Origin: Bog-756 sp963725275
GTDB taxonomy: Bacteria > Actinomycetota > Acidimicrobiia > Acidimicrobiales > RAAP-2
Length of the DNA: 64,000 nucleotides
Direction of reading: 5' to 3'
Assembly (NCBI GenBank): GCA_963725275.1
Contig: CAVRXS010000005.1
Location: 620,001 to 684,000 of the forward strand
In this document: piece after piece, positions 27,685 to 36,766 of the stretch
Position numbering within the stretch: position 1 is the stretch's first letter
Layout: each line of letters starts with the position of its first letter
The notes under the pieces: model-generated
Told to the model about the DNA's origin: nothing
What the model saw: the letters and a program-made list of their open reading frames with translations, nothing else
Database searches by the model: none
Translations under genes and position numbers: made by a program

Positions 27685-27789
27685 CATGGCGCTGCGGACA
27701 CTGGACGTCCCGGTCTTCGATGCGGACAGCCACAGATCACGGGTGGCAACCTCGCCCGACTCATGAGCCTCGCCGGCGCCGCGCGGTGA
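27685..27789 (+). pseudogene. Amidohydrolase-2-like remnant, N and C termini only
   Basis: An ATG with a GAGAGAGAGGG ribosome-binding site opens MALRTLDVPVFDADSH, the usual start of an amidohydrolase-2 (metal-dependent hydrolase) protein. Immediately after, one frame over, ITGGNLARLMSLAGAAR and a TGA at 27787-27789 look like that family's C terminus. Some 350 central residues are missing at the joint (about 27735). The stop overlaps the start of the acyl-CoA ligase, so the parent gene was first in that operon. Confidence 0.5.
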
Positions 27790-29393
27790 TGCACCCCGCT
27801 CGCAAGGGCGGATGGGCCACGATTCCGGAGCTGACCACGGCGGCGGCCGAGCGCTTCGGAGACCGGCCCGCGGTCATCGAGGGCGGGACGCAGCTGTCCT
27901 ACCGTGACATCGTCGGGCGATCCCGGCGGTTCGGCGCGGCCCTCGTCGCCTCCGGTGTCGAGCCGGGCGACCGGGTCGCCGTCTGGGCGCCCAACAGTGC
28001 CGAGTGGATCGCGGCCGCGCTCGGCCTCCTCCAGGCGGGGGCGGTGCTCGTCCCGGTCAACACCCGGTTCAAGGGGGCCGAGGCCGCCGACATCCTGCTA
28101 CGGAGCCGGGCCAGGGCCCTGGTCACGGCCACCGCCTTTCTCGACACGGACTACGTGACCATGCTTCGGGGGTCCGGAGTGCACCTCCCCGAGCTCGAGA
28201 CGGTGGTGGTCGCACACGGACCGCCCGCCGACGGGACCGAGCCGTGGGATGCCTTCCTCGAGGGGGCCACCGACGCATCGCTTTCGGAGGTGCAGCGGCG
28301 CTCCGCCGCCGTCGGCACCGACGACCCGTGCGACATCCTGTTCACCTCGGGAACCACCGGTGTGCCGAAGGGCGTGGTGCAGACCCACGGCAGCACCCTG
28401 AGCGTCGCCGGTGACTGGGTGGCCATGACCGGGCTGACCGCGGAGGACCGCTACCTGATGGTCAACCCGTACTTCCACATGTTCGGGTTGAAGGCCGGCA
28501 TCCTGGCTGCGCTCACCGCGGGGGCCGCCATGATTCCCGAGGCGGTCTTCGACATCGACCGGGTGCTCGCGACGGTGGCCGAGCACTCGGTCACGGTGCT
28601 CCCCGGTCCTCCGACGCTGTACCAGGCGATGCTCGACCATCCCGATCGCAGTCGCCACGACCTGTCGAGCCTCCGGATCGCGGTGACCGGCGCGGCCGAC
28701 ATCCCGGTCGAGCTCATCCGGCGCCTCGACGCCGAGCTCCCCTTCTCCACGGTCATCACCGGCTACGGGCTCACCGAAGGCGGCACGGCCGCCGCGACCG
28801 CTCCCGGAGACGATGTCGAGACCGTCGCGACCACGGTCGGTCGCCCGCGACCGGGCTTCGAGCTGCGCATCGTGGACCACGCTGACCGCGACGTCCCCCC
28901 GGGGTCGCCGGGGGAGATCCTGCTCCGCGGCGCCAGCATCATGTCCTGCTACCTCGACGACCCGGAGGCGACCGCCGAGGCGTTGTCCGCAGACGGCTGG
29001 CTCCGCACCGGTGACCTTGGCACCGTGGATCAGGAGGGCCGCCTGCGCATCGTCGGACGGAGCAAGGACATGTTCATCGTGGGGGGGTTCAACGCCTACC
29101 CCGCGGAGGTCGAGAACGGGCTGCTCCGCCACCCGGACATCCGACAGGCGGCCGTCGTCGGCATCCCAGACGAGCGTCTGGGCGAAGTCGGCATGGCGTT
29201 CGTCGTGGTGCGGCCCGGAGCAGCGGTCACCGGAAGCGACGTCATCGGGTGGTGCCGTGACCAGATGGCCAACTACAAGGTGCCGCGGGTGGTCGAGCTC
29301 GTCGACGAGCTGCCCCTCAACGCGACCGGGAAGGTCCAAAAGGACGTCCTGCGCGGACGCGGGCTCGCCAGGCCGTCCGTACCACCTCGATGA
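27789..29393 (+). CDS. Acyl-CoA ligase (AMP-forming), FadD3-like
   Basis: 534 residues of the ANL superfamily. FTSGTTGVPKGVVQTH is the P-loop-like motif, YGLTEGG the A5 motif, and GWLRTGDLG the hinge region (A8 GRSKDMFIVGG). The invariant C-terminal Lys is in NATGKVQKDVL. It would activate a free acid with ATP and CoA. Overall form resembles FadD3-type ligases that activate alicyclic propanoates in sterol catabolism, but that assignment is only resemblance. The ATG at 27789 or the GTG at 27786 can start it; both overlap the upstream remnant's stop. The 3' end overlaps a broken CoA-transferase gene (ATGA). Confidence 0.9.
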   Translation: MHPARKGGWATIPELTTAAAERFGDRPAVIEGGTQLSYRDIVGRSRRFGAALVASGVEPGDRVAVWAPNSAEWIAAALGLLQAGAVLVPVNTRFKGAEAADILLRSRARALVTATAFLDTDYVTMLRGSGVHLPELETVVVAHGPPADGTEPWDAFLEGATDASLSEVQRRSAAVGTDDPCDILFTSGTTGVPKGVVQTHGSTLSVAGDWVAMTGLTAEDRYLMVNPYFHMFGLKAGILAALTAGAAMIPEAVFDIDRVLATVAEHSVTVLPGPPTLYQAMLDHPDRSRHDLSSLRIAVTGAADIPVELIRRLDAELPFSTVITGYGLTEGGTAAATAPGDDVETVATTVGRPRPGFELRIVDHADRDVPPGSPGEILLRGASIMSCYLDDPEATAEALSADGWLRTGDLGTVDQEGRLRIVGRSKDMFIVGGFNAYPAEVENGLLRHPDIRQAAVVGIPDERLGEVGMAFVVVRPGAAVTGSDVIGWCRDQMANYKVPRVVELVDELPLNATGKVQKDVLRGRGLARPSVPPR

Positions 29394-29563
29394 GCGGCGG
29401 GGACCCGGGCCGTTCGCTGCTCGCCGGTCTCCGGGTCGTCGAGCTCGGCGGGCGGCGCGCCGTCGCAGTCCCCGAGCTCGGAGCGGGCACCGACGAGGTG
29501 CTCGGGGAGCTTGCCCGCGACCCGGTCAACCCCGGGCGCGGGCCAACAGGCCCCGGGCGATGA
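29390..29563 (+). pseudogene. CaiB/BaiF CoA-transferase remnant with internal deletion
   Basis: A 57-codon frame begins MSGGDPGRSLLAGLRVVELG, a family III CoA-transferase N terminus, and passes directly into VPELGAGTDEVLGEL, the family's C-terminal (G-x-HTDEVL-like) segment. About 300 residues, including the catalytic Asp, are gone. The ATG overlaps the ligase stop, so the parent gene was in the same operon. The end runs into the 3' end of the leftward ACAD. Confidence 0.6.
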
Positions 29564-30702
29564 CCAGCCGCTGGATCTCGTTGGTCCCCTCCCCGATCAC
29601 CATCAGCGGGGCGTCCCGGTAGTAGCGCTCGACCGGCAGGTCGGTCGTGTAGCCGACGCCGCCATGGATGCGCATGGCCTCGGTGGCCAGTTCGAGCGCG
29701 GTCTCACTCGCGAACAGCTTGGCCATCCCCGCCTCGACGTCGCACCGGAGCCCGGCTGCCTTGCGAACGGCCGCGTTCCTCGTGAGCAGGCGTGCCGCCT
29801 CGAGTCGGGTGGCCATGTCGGCGAGCTTGAGTTGAATGGCCTGGTGCTCGGAGATGGGCTTGCCGAAGGTCACCCGCTGCTGGGCGTAGTCGAGTGCGGC
29901 GTCGAAGGCGGCCCTCGCCACACCCACGGCACGCGCCGCGACGTTGATGCGGCCGACTTCCAGCACGCTCAGGATGAGCGGCAGCCCGCGACCGGCCTCA
30001 CCGACCAGGCTGCCTGCGGGGACACGGTGGTCCGTGTAGGCCATCTCGACGGTCTCGACGCCCCGGTAGCCGAGCTTTCCGATGTTCCTGGCCATGGTGA
30101 TCCCCCCGGAGCGGGGACCCGGCTCCTTCTCCACGATGAAGGCGGAGATCCCTTCGCCCGTGCGCGCGGCGAGCGCCACGATGCCGGCGCGCTCGACCGT
30201 TGGTGACCCAGGCCTTGGTGCCGTTGATGACGTACTCGTCGCCGTCGCGGACCGCACGGCAGGAGATGTTGCGGGTGTCGCTACCCGCGTCGGGCTCCGA
30301 CAGGGACAACGCCCCCCGCCGTGCACCGGTGGCCATGTCGGGCAGCCAGCGTTGCCGCTGCTCCTCGGTGCCGTGCGCAATGAGCAGAGTGGCGACCATG
30401 GCGTGGGTGTTGACGATGCCGGTCAGGCTCATCCACCCGTACGAGAGCTCCTCGATGACGCCGATGTAGGTCAGCAGGTCCAGGCCGAGCCCGCCGTAGG
30501 CCTCGGGGATGGTCACCCCGAAGAGCCCGAGGTCGCGCATCTGGGCGACGATCTCGGCGGGAAAGCGGTCCTCCCGTTCGAGGGCGGATGCGACCGGGAC
30601 GACCTCGTCGGCGACGAATCGGCGGACCGTCTCGATGATTGCGTCGCGCACGTCGGGATCGGTGGGGGTGCTCGTGGTCGGAGTCACGGCCTCCTCTGCC
30701 AT
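29526..30702 (-). pseudogene. Acyl-CoA dehydrogenase, one-base frameshift near 30195
   Basis: After removing one base it is a 391-residue, complete short/medium-chain-type ACAD. SLSEPDAGSDTRNISCRA and GTKAWVTNG are in the first frame. ERAGIVALAART, then FGKPISEHQAIQLKLADMA, then MRIHGGVGYTTDLPVERYYRD and IGEGTNEIQRLVIARGLL are in the second. The EGT Glu, the usual catalytic base, is present, unlike in the FadE pairs here. The shift lies at ACGGTCGAGCGC (minus strand). Length 1177 is 3n+1. The ATG at 30702 is preferred to the GTG at 30714. It is divergent from the ligase at 30766. Confidence 0.88.
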
Positions 30703-30729
30703 GAACGAGAACACTACATCCTCTCTATG

Positions 30730-30758
30730 TTGACCTCGATCTCATCAGCGAGAAGAAT
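30730..30758 (+). promoter_or_regulatory. Candidate leaderless promoter of the second ligase
   Basis: TTGACC at 30730-30735 and AAGAAT at 30753-30758 are 17 bases apart. The -10 ends 7 bases before the ATG at 30766, which would make the transcript start at or next to that ATG. The GAGAA/TTCTC-like half sites GAGAACA (30705-30711) and GCGAGAAGAA lie in the same 64-base divergent gap. Confidence 0.35.
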
Positions 30759-30765
30759 GTTTCCG

Positions 30766-32287
30766 ATGACTGCGGCCCTGATGCATCACCCGCTCGAGCA
30801 GGCCGCGGCACGGTTCGGTGACCGAGACGCGGTGCTCGCCGGTGACCAAGGCTGGTCGTTCCGCGCGCTCGACGACGCCGCGACCGCTTTCGGGGGGTAC
30901 CTCGCGGCCCTCGGCGTTCGCCCCGGTGACCGCGTCGCCACGATGACCGCCAACCGGCCGGAGTTCGTCGTCGCGATCAACGGCATCAGCAAGATCGGTG
31001 CGGCCGCCGTGCTCCTCAGCCCGGCGTGGAAGGAGGCCGAGGCACGTCACGCGCTCGGGCTCACCGCACCCGTGCACGCGGTGGCGGACGGACCGGCCAC
31101 CACCATGCTTGCCCGATGCCTCGGCGACGACCGGGTCACCGATCTGGACGACCCGGCGGGCCACCGCGACGCGGGGCACGACGGGCCGGAACCCGGGGAC
31201 ACGGTGGTGGGCGAGGACGACGAGGCGGTGCTCGTGTTCAGTTCGGGAACGACGGGACTGCCCAAGGCGGTCCGCCACACCCACCGATCGATCGGGCAGG
31301 CCACCGCGCACTGGTGCCGGACGCTCGGCCTCGGTCCGGAGGACCGGTTCCAGGTCGCCACGCCGCCCTCGCACATCCTCGGCCTGCTCAACCTGCTGGC
31401 GTCCGTCTCGGCAGGCGCCACCGTGCGGTTGCACCGGCGGTTCGATCTCGACGAGGTCCTACGCCGCATCGAGTCCGAGCGGATGACCCTCGAGATGGCT
31501 GTCGCGCCCATTGCGCTGGCGATGGCCAACCATCCGACGCTCGAGGACTTCGATCTGTCGTCGTTGCGCTACATCATGTGGGGGGCGACCCCCGTGAGCG
31601 AGCAGGTGGCGAGGCTGGTCACCGAACGGTCTGGCGTGCGCTGGCTGCCCGCCTACGGGGCGAGCGAGCTGCCGGTCATCGCCGGAAACCTCGTCGACGA
31701 CCCCGGGTCCTGGCGGCTCGACTCCGCCGGTCTGCCCCCCGAGGGGGTCGAGCTTCGTGTGGTCGACCTCGACGGCGGTGCGGTCCTCGCCCCGGGGGAG
31801 GTCGGGGAGATCCAGGTGCGGAGCCCCTCGGTCATGGCCGGCTACCTGCCCGAGGAGGAGACGGCAGCTGCCTTCGCCGACGGCTGGTACCGGACCGGCG
31901 ACGTCGGCTGGCTCGAGCCCGAGGGTTGGGTCCACCTCACCGACCGTGCCAAGGAGATGATCAAGGTCAACGGATTCCAGGTCGCGCCGGCCGAGCTCGA
32001 GGAGGTCCTCCGTGGACATCCGGCCGTGCTCGACTGCGCCGTCTTCGGGCTCGTCGACGAGCGCGGCGGGTGAGGTGCCGGTCGCCGCGGTGCAGCTCGA
32101 TCCGGATCGGACCGCGACTGCGGACGAGCTCCAGGCACGCGTCGCCGAGTCGCTCGCGACCTACAAGCGCCTCCACCACGTCGTGTTCGTCGACGCCGTT
32201 CCGAGGCTCCCCTCGGGGAAGGTGCTGCGGCGGACGCTCCGCGACGAGTGGACCCCCGTCCTGCTGGCCTCGTCCCGGACGTCCTGA
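30766..32287 (+). pseudogene. Acyl-CoA ligase (AMP-forming), one-base frameshift near 32069
   Basis: ANL-superfamily ligase of 506 residues once one G is removed from GGG at 32068-32070, which turns ERGG-stop into ERGGEVPVAAVQLD. FSSGTTGLPKAVRHTH, AYGASELPVIAG, GWYRTGDVGW and RAKEMIKVNGFQVAP are in the first frame. The C-terminal LPSGKVLRRTLRDEW with the invariant Lys is in the second. Length 1522 is 3n+1. Starts at 30757, 30766 and 30781 are possible; I choose 30766. It overlaps the ACAD at 32287 by one base, so it heads the operon ligase-ACAD-ACAD-ECH. Confidence 0.88.
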
Positions 32288-33333
32288 TGGACGTCCGGCT
32301 CTCTGCGGAGCAGCGGGCCCTCCGAGACGCGGCCGCGCAGATGGTCGACCGGCTCGGTCCCCGTACGGTCGCCGACCTCTCCGACGCCGGGCGGTCCAGG
32401 ACGTTCGACGCAGCAGTCGCGGCCGCAGGGTGGCGCGCGCTCCGCATCCCCGAGGACGGGAGGGCGCCGCTCGCCTCGGGGGTCGAGGTAGCGGTCGTGG
32501 CAGAGGAGCTCGGCCGCGGGCCGGCCGACATCCCGTTCCTCGGCCCGACCATGGCGGCAGAGCTGCGACGGCTGGCCGGCGCGACGGCAGCCGTCCCTGC
32601 CGAAACGGTCGCCTTCACCGCGTCGCTGTCCGGGCCGGCCGTCGTAGTCGACGGGAAGATCCCGCAGGGCACCGTGGCGGTCGATGCCACGGGCGCGACC
32701 TCGGCGCTGCTGCTGGTCCCCGAGGGGTCCGGCCACCGCCTGGCCGCGGTTCCGGTCGGGGTGGTCGAAGTGGGGACCGACCTGACCCGGCCCGGAGCCG
32801 CGATCCACCCCGCGTCGGTCGTGCACCCGGTCGAGCCCGGCGGGGAGCGGCCGATGACCGCGGACGACCTCTCGGCGTGGACCGCGCTCGGGCTGGCCGT
32901 TGCGTGCGCGGACCTGGTCGGGACCATGCGCGGTGCGATCGACCTCGCGGTCGAGTACGCGTCGTCGCGTCGGCAGTTCGGCCACCCCGTCGGTTCCTTC
33001 CAGGCCGTCCAGCACCTGCTGGCGGATTCCTTCGTGCTCATGGAGGGGTCACGCAGCGCCGCGCTCCATGCCGCGTGGGCAGTCGACGCGCTCGCACCCG
33101 ACGAGGCGATGGTCGCCGGTGCCGTGGCCAAGGCCTACTGCGCCCGTGCCGCACGTACGGTGTGCGAGACCGTCATCCAGGTCCACGGAGGCATCGGCAA
33201 CACCTGGGAGTGCATGGCCCACGTCCACCTCCGCCGGGCCCTGCTCTCGGGCGAGCTGCTCGGTGGGGTCGGGGCCAATCTCGAGCGTGTCCTCGCCGCC
33301 CGCGGGATCGGAGCGCGCGATGGACTTCGGTGA
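32287..33333 (+). CDS. Acyl-CoA dehydrogenase, small partner of a FadE pair
   Basis: 348 residues, short for an ACAD because the middle beta domain is reduced. LSAEQRALRDAAAQMVDRLG opens the helical domain. RRQFGHPVGSFQAVQHLLAD and VIQVHGGIGNTWECMAHVHL are the C-terminal flavin/dimer contacts. It starts on the ligase's last base and overlaps its ACAD partner by 14 bases, so translation of ligase, small and large subunits is coupled. It is the second of three such pairs in the window. Confidence 0.9.
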   Translation: MDVRLSAEQRALRDAAAQMVDRLGPRTVADLSDAGRSRTFDAAVAAAGWRALRIPEDGRAPLASGVEVAVVAEELGRGPADIPFLGPTMAAELRRLAGATAAVPAETVAFTASLSGPAVVVDGKIPQGTVAVDATGATSALLLVPEGSGHRLAAVPVGVVEVGTDLTRPGAAIHPASVVHPVEPGGERPMTADDLSAWTALGLAVACADLVGTMRGAIDLAVEYASSRRQFGHPVGSFQAVQHLLADSFVLMEGSRSAALHAAWAVDALAPDEAMVAGAVAKAYCARAARTVCETVIQVHGGIGNTWECMAHVHLRRALLSGELLGGVGANLERVLAARGIGARDGLR

Positions 33334-34450
33334 CTCGCCCGAGGAGGCCGCCTTCCGCCTCCGCCTCCGCTCGTGGCTCGCGGAGCACAATCCCGGGCTG
33401 CCCGCGTCGTCCACCGACGACGAGTACTGGGCCGGGCAGGCGGCGTGGCACCGTTCGCTCTACGACGGCGGCTTCTTCGGTGCGACCTGGCCGAGTGAGA
33501 TCGGCGGGCAGAGCCTGGCGAGCGTCTACGACGTGATCGTGGACGAGGAGCTGGCCGACGCCGGCGCGCCGGCCAGGCCGAGCCTCGGCTACCTCGTCGA
33601 GGGCATCCTCGAACACGGCAACAGCGACATCAGGGACCGCTTCCTGCCGGGCATCGTCAACGGTCGTGACCGGTGGTGCCAGGGGTTCAGCGAGCCCGAT
33701 GCAGGTTCCGACCTCGCGTCGCTGCGGACGCTGGCCGACCGGGACGGCGACGAGTTCGTGATCAGCGGCCACAAGGTCTGGACCAGCTACTCCGACGACG
33801 CCGAGTGGTGCCTGGCGCTCGCCCGGACCGACCACGACGTCCCCAAGCACAAGGGCATCTCGGCGTTCGCCGTGCCCATGGGGCAGCCCGGCGTGCAGCG
33901 CCGCCCGCTGCAGATGATCAACGGGATCACCAAGGAGTTCGGGGAGGTGCTCTTCGACGGTGCGCGGGTCCCGGCGGCCAACATGATCGGCGAGCCGGGC
34001 GAGGGCTGGCCGTTGGCCATGACCATCGTGAGTCACGAACGGGAGCCGCACGAGTTGGGCTTCGCCGGTCGCTACGCCAAACAGGTGCACGACCTCGTCG
34101 CGCAGGTGCGCGCCGCTCCCGAGCGGTACGGCGCGGAGCAGGTGCGTGATCTAGGCTGGGCGATCGTCGAATCGGAGATGCTGCACAGCCATGTGTGCCG
34201 GCGGCTGTCCGACCGTCTCGACGGAATCTCGCACGGACCGGAGGGATCGGTGGACAAGTTGCTCATGACCCGGACCGAGCAGTCGGTCGGGCACGCGGCG
34301 GTCTCGATGGGCGGGGTCCGTGCCGCCGGGGCCGACGACACCTGGATGAAGGTGTACCTCTACAGTAGGGCACAGAGTGTGATGGGCGGCACGTCCCAGA
34401 TCCAGCGCAACCTGGTGGCGGCGCGGATCCTGCACCTCCCGGCGTCGTGA
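33320..34450 (+). CDS. Acyl-CoA dehydrogenase, large partner of a FadE pair
   Basis: 376 residues. GFSEPDAGSDLASLRTLA is the FAD/substrate signature, with GHKVWTSYSDDAEWCLALAR after it. The C terminus is YSRAQSVMGGTSQIQRNLVAA, with Gly where EGT-type enzymes carry Glu. It is similar in plan to the large partners at 21152 and 41821. It likely dehydrogenates a bulky acyl-CoA together with the preceding small subunit. A GTGA overlap joins it to the enoyl-CoA hydratase gene, the next beta-oxidation step. Confidence 0.91.
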   Translation: MDFGDSPEEAAFRLRLRSWLAEHNPGLPASSTDDEYWAGQAAWHRSLYDGGFFGATWPSEIGGQSLASVYDVIVDEELADAGAPARPSLGYLVEGILEHGNSDIRDRFLPGIVNGRDRWCQGFSEPDAGSDLASLRTLADRDGDEFVISGHKVWTSYSDDAEWCLALARTDHDVPKHKGISAFAVPMGQPGVQRRPLQMINGITKEFGEVLFDGARVPAANMIGEPGEGWPLAMTIVSHEREPHELGFAGRYAKQVHDLVAQVRAAPERYGAEQVRDLGWAIVESEMLHSHVCRRLSDRLDGISHGPEGSVDKLLMTRTEQSVGHAAVSMGGVRAAGADDTWMKVYLYSRAQSVMGGTSQIQRNLVAARILHLPAS

Positions 34451-35236
34451 GCACGTACGACCTCACCGACGAGCTCGTCGTCGACGACGACGGGCCGGTC
34501 CGCATCATCCGGATGAACCGGCCGGAACAGCTCAACGCGACCAACCGCGGACTCCACCGCGGGCTCGCCGAGCTGTTCCCGCAGATCGATGCGGACGACG
34601 AGGTGCGGGCGGTGGTGCTGACCGGCAACGGGCGGGCGTTCTCTGCCGGCGGCGACTTCGCCTACCTCGACGAGCTGGCCCGGGACGCCCCGTTGCGGAC
34701 GCGAGACGCTCGTCCACGGAAAGCAGATCGTCACCGGCATGGTGCGCTGCCGCGTGCCGATCGTGGCCGCGGTCAACGGACCAGCGGTCGGGCTCGGGTG
34801 CAGCCTTGTCGCCCTCTCCGACATCGTCTTCATGGCCGAGAGCGCACATCTGGCCGATCCCCACGTCATGATCGGTCTGGTCGCCGCAGATGGGGGCCCG
34901 GTCACCTGGCCGCTCCTGTGCAGCCTGCAACTGGCCAAGGAGTACGCCCTCACCGGCGACCGCATCCCGGCTGCCCGCGCTGCGCAGATCGGACTGGCCA
35001 ACCACGTCTGCGCCGACGACACGGTCCTCGAAGAGGCGCTCGCCTGTGCCCAACGCATCGCCGCACTTCCCCGCCAGGCGGTCGAGGACACCAAGCGCAT
35101 CCTCAATCTGCATCTCGACCGGGCCGTGGTCGCCACGCTCGACTTCGCACTGGCTGCAGAAGACCGATCCTTCACCTCCTCCGAGCTCCGGACGAACCTG
35201 GATCGGCTGCTCGCGCCGCGCAGCGAGGACCGCTGA
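34447..35236 (+). pseudogene. Enoyl-CoA hydratase/isomerase, one-base frameshift near 34702
   Basis: Crotonase-fold protein of 262 residues after correction. The first frame gives VRIIRMNRPEQLNATN and GNGRAFSAGGDFAYL (oxyanion-hole motif). The second gives TLVHGKQIVTGMVRCRVPIV, then NGPAVGLGCSLVALSDIVF with the second oxyanion-hole Gly. The usual catalytic Glu region reads HVMIGLVAADGG, lacking an obvious Glu, so it may be an isomerase or thioesterase-like member. The break is in ACGCGAGACGC around 34700-34706. Length 790 is 3n+1. The GTG start overlaps the ACAD stop. Confidence 0.85.
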
Positions 35237-35311
35237 GGCCGGCGGGAACCCGAGAACGCACTTCACCAGCGGAGACACCGCCATTTCCGTCGCTCCACTA
35301 CACTACGACCG

Positions 35312-36052
35312 ATGACGGACATCGAAGCGGCCGCCGGGGCCGAACCCGTTGAGACCGAACCACCGGCGGGCGAACCGGGCGTGAGCCGGCGCGAGCTGGC
35401 GGTCGCCAGGTCGCTGTTCACAGCCAGGGCCAGGGCAGAAACCCGACTGCAGCGCTTCCTCGACGCCGCGCTCGAGCTCATGAACGAGGGGGGTCCCGGG
35501 AGCGACTTCACGGTGCACGAGGTCGTCGAACGCTCCGGCCAGTCGCTCCGGCTCTTCTACCAGTACTTCGGCGGCAAGCACGAGCTCCTGCTGGCCCTGT
35601 TCGAGGAGTCCGTCCGCTGGACGACCGACTATCTCGAGGAGCGCATCGCCGGTGCCGAGGACCCGATGGAGCGCATCCACCAGTTCGTGGTCGAGTACTA
35701 CCGGCTCTGCCGGCCGCCGCACAGACAGGCGGAGACCGGACGGGGGTCCACGGTCCCGGTCATGACCGACTTCGCCCAACAGCTCCTCACCAGCCATCCC
35801 GCAGAGGCAGCCCTCGCGTTCGCCCCGCTGGTGTCGATGTTCGGTGAGCTGCTCGACGAGGCCGACGCCGCCGGCCGGGTGCGGCCCGGGCTGCGCCGGA
35901 GCCCGATTGCTGGGATGGTGCTCGAGGCGGTCATGTTCAACGCCTTCGCGAGCACGATCAGCGGGACCCCGGCGAGTGCCGGCGACCTCGACCCGGCAGA
36001 GGAGCTCTGGGACTTCATCGTCCGCGGGGTCGGGACGGGGGATCGCTCCTAG
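35312..36052 (+). CDS. TetR/AcrR-family transcriptional regulator
   Basis: 246 residues with an unusually long N-terminal arm (about 45 residues, Pro/Glu-rich) before the helix-turn-helix. The latter is LQRFLDAALELMNEGG...FTVHEVVERSGQSLRLFYQYFGGKHELL, the TetR fold with FYQYF in place of YYYHF. It follows the ligase-ACAD-ACAD-ECH operon by 75 bases. Its 3' end overlaps the second TetR gene by 38 bases, tail to tail. It probably senses an acyl-CoA and controls the operon upstream; inference. Confidence 0.88.
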   Translation: MTDIEAAAGAEPVETEPPAGEPGVSRRELAVARSLFTARARAETRLQRFLDAALELMNEGGPGSDFTVHEVVERSGQSLRLFYQYFGGKHELLLALFEESVRWTTDYLEERIAGAEDPMERIHQFVVEYYRLCRPPHRQAETGRGSTVPVMTDFAQQLLTSHPAEAALAFAPLVSMFGELLDEADAAGRVRPGLRRSPIAGMVLEAVMFNAFASTISGTPASAGDLDPAEELWDFIVRGVGTGDRS

Positions 36053-36722
36053 AGGGAGCCGCACGCCGCGTGCCCGGCCGGGACGCGTCCGCGGCGCAGG
36101 CCGCCAGGATGAACCCGACCAGACGGTCGACGTCCCGAGCGGTGGGTCGCCGGTGCTGCCAGAGGAGGTCGGTGAGCGTCCCGACCACCGCGTGGGCGAC
36201 GAGGACGGCGTCGACCTCCGGTTCCGGACACCCGAGCTCGCCGAGGTGCTCGGGGAGCAGGGTGGCGAGCCGGGCTGCGGTCGAGGCGGTGGGGGAGGAC
36301 CTCGACCCGAGGTTGCCGGCGTTCCAGAGGACGGCGAGCGTGGTGTCCGCACCCTCCGCGTCAGAGGCCTGGGCGAGGACGCCCTCGACCCACCGGCGGA
36401 CCCTGCCTTCTGCGCTGTCCGCCTTGGTCATCTGGTGGGCGAGGTAGCTCACCAGCCGTTCGGTGCCGTCGTCGAGGATGGCCGCGACGAGCGCGTCCTT
36501 CGAGGCGAAGTGGCGGTAGAAGGCGTCGTTGGAGAGCCCCGCCTCGGTGACGATGTCGGCCACACGGGGCCGCGCACCGGTCCCGCACCGCCGCATGACC
36601 GCGCGCCCGGCGTCGAGCAGCCGGCGCACTTCGCCCGTGTAGTCCGGCCCGCGCTTCACGAGCGTCTCCCGGGCGATCCGCGACGCCACGTCGTTCTCCT
36701 CCGTCGGAGATAGATTCTCCAT
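36015..36722 (-). CDS. TetR/AcrR-family transcriptional regulator
   Basis: 235 residues. The HTH spans about 38-80: PRVADIVTEAGLSNDAFYRHFASKDALV. It is divergent from the FadE gene at 36767 with only 44 bases between. That gap carries a perfect CAGAAT-N3-ATTCTG palindrome, so autoregulation and control of the FadE-kinase operon are likely. On the minus strand TATCAT (36735-36730) ends 7 bases before the ATG at 36722 and no Shine-Dalgarno is present, so the mRNA is probably leaderless. Confidence 0.89.
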   Translation of the reverse strand: MENLSPTEENDVASRIARETLVKRGPDYTGEVRRLLDAGRAVMRRCGTGARPRVADIVTEAGLSNDAFYRHFASKDALVAAILDDGTERLVSYLAHQMTKADSAEGRVRRWVEGVLAQASDAEGADTTLAVLWNAGNLGSRSSPTASTAARLATLLPEHLGELGCPEPEVDAVLVAHAVVGTLTDLLWQHRRPTARDVDRLVGFILAACAADASRPGTRRAAPSRSDPPSRPRGR

Positions 36723-36740
36723 TGACAGAATGATATTCTG
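36706..36740. promoter_or_regulatory. TetR operator candidates in the divergent gap
   Basis: Two dyads lie side by side: GGAGA-TAGAT-TCTCC at 36706-36720 and CAGAAT-GAT-ATTCTG at 36726-36740. The second is perfect and contains the likely -10 of the TetR gene. The first covers its first codons. Binding there would block both divergent genes. Confidence 0.55.
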
Positions 36741-36766
36741 CCGTTCGACGAGGAGGGGAGACCCCG

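Noticed and set aside
31026..33536. An 836-residue plus-strand frame, very rich in Arg and Gly
   Set aside because: Composition typical of an off-frame read of GC-rich DNA; the ligase and ACAD genes occupy the same bases with clear motifs.
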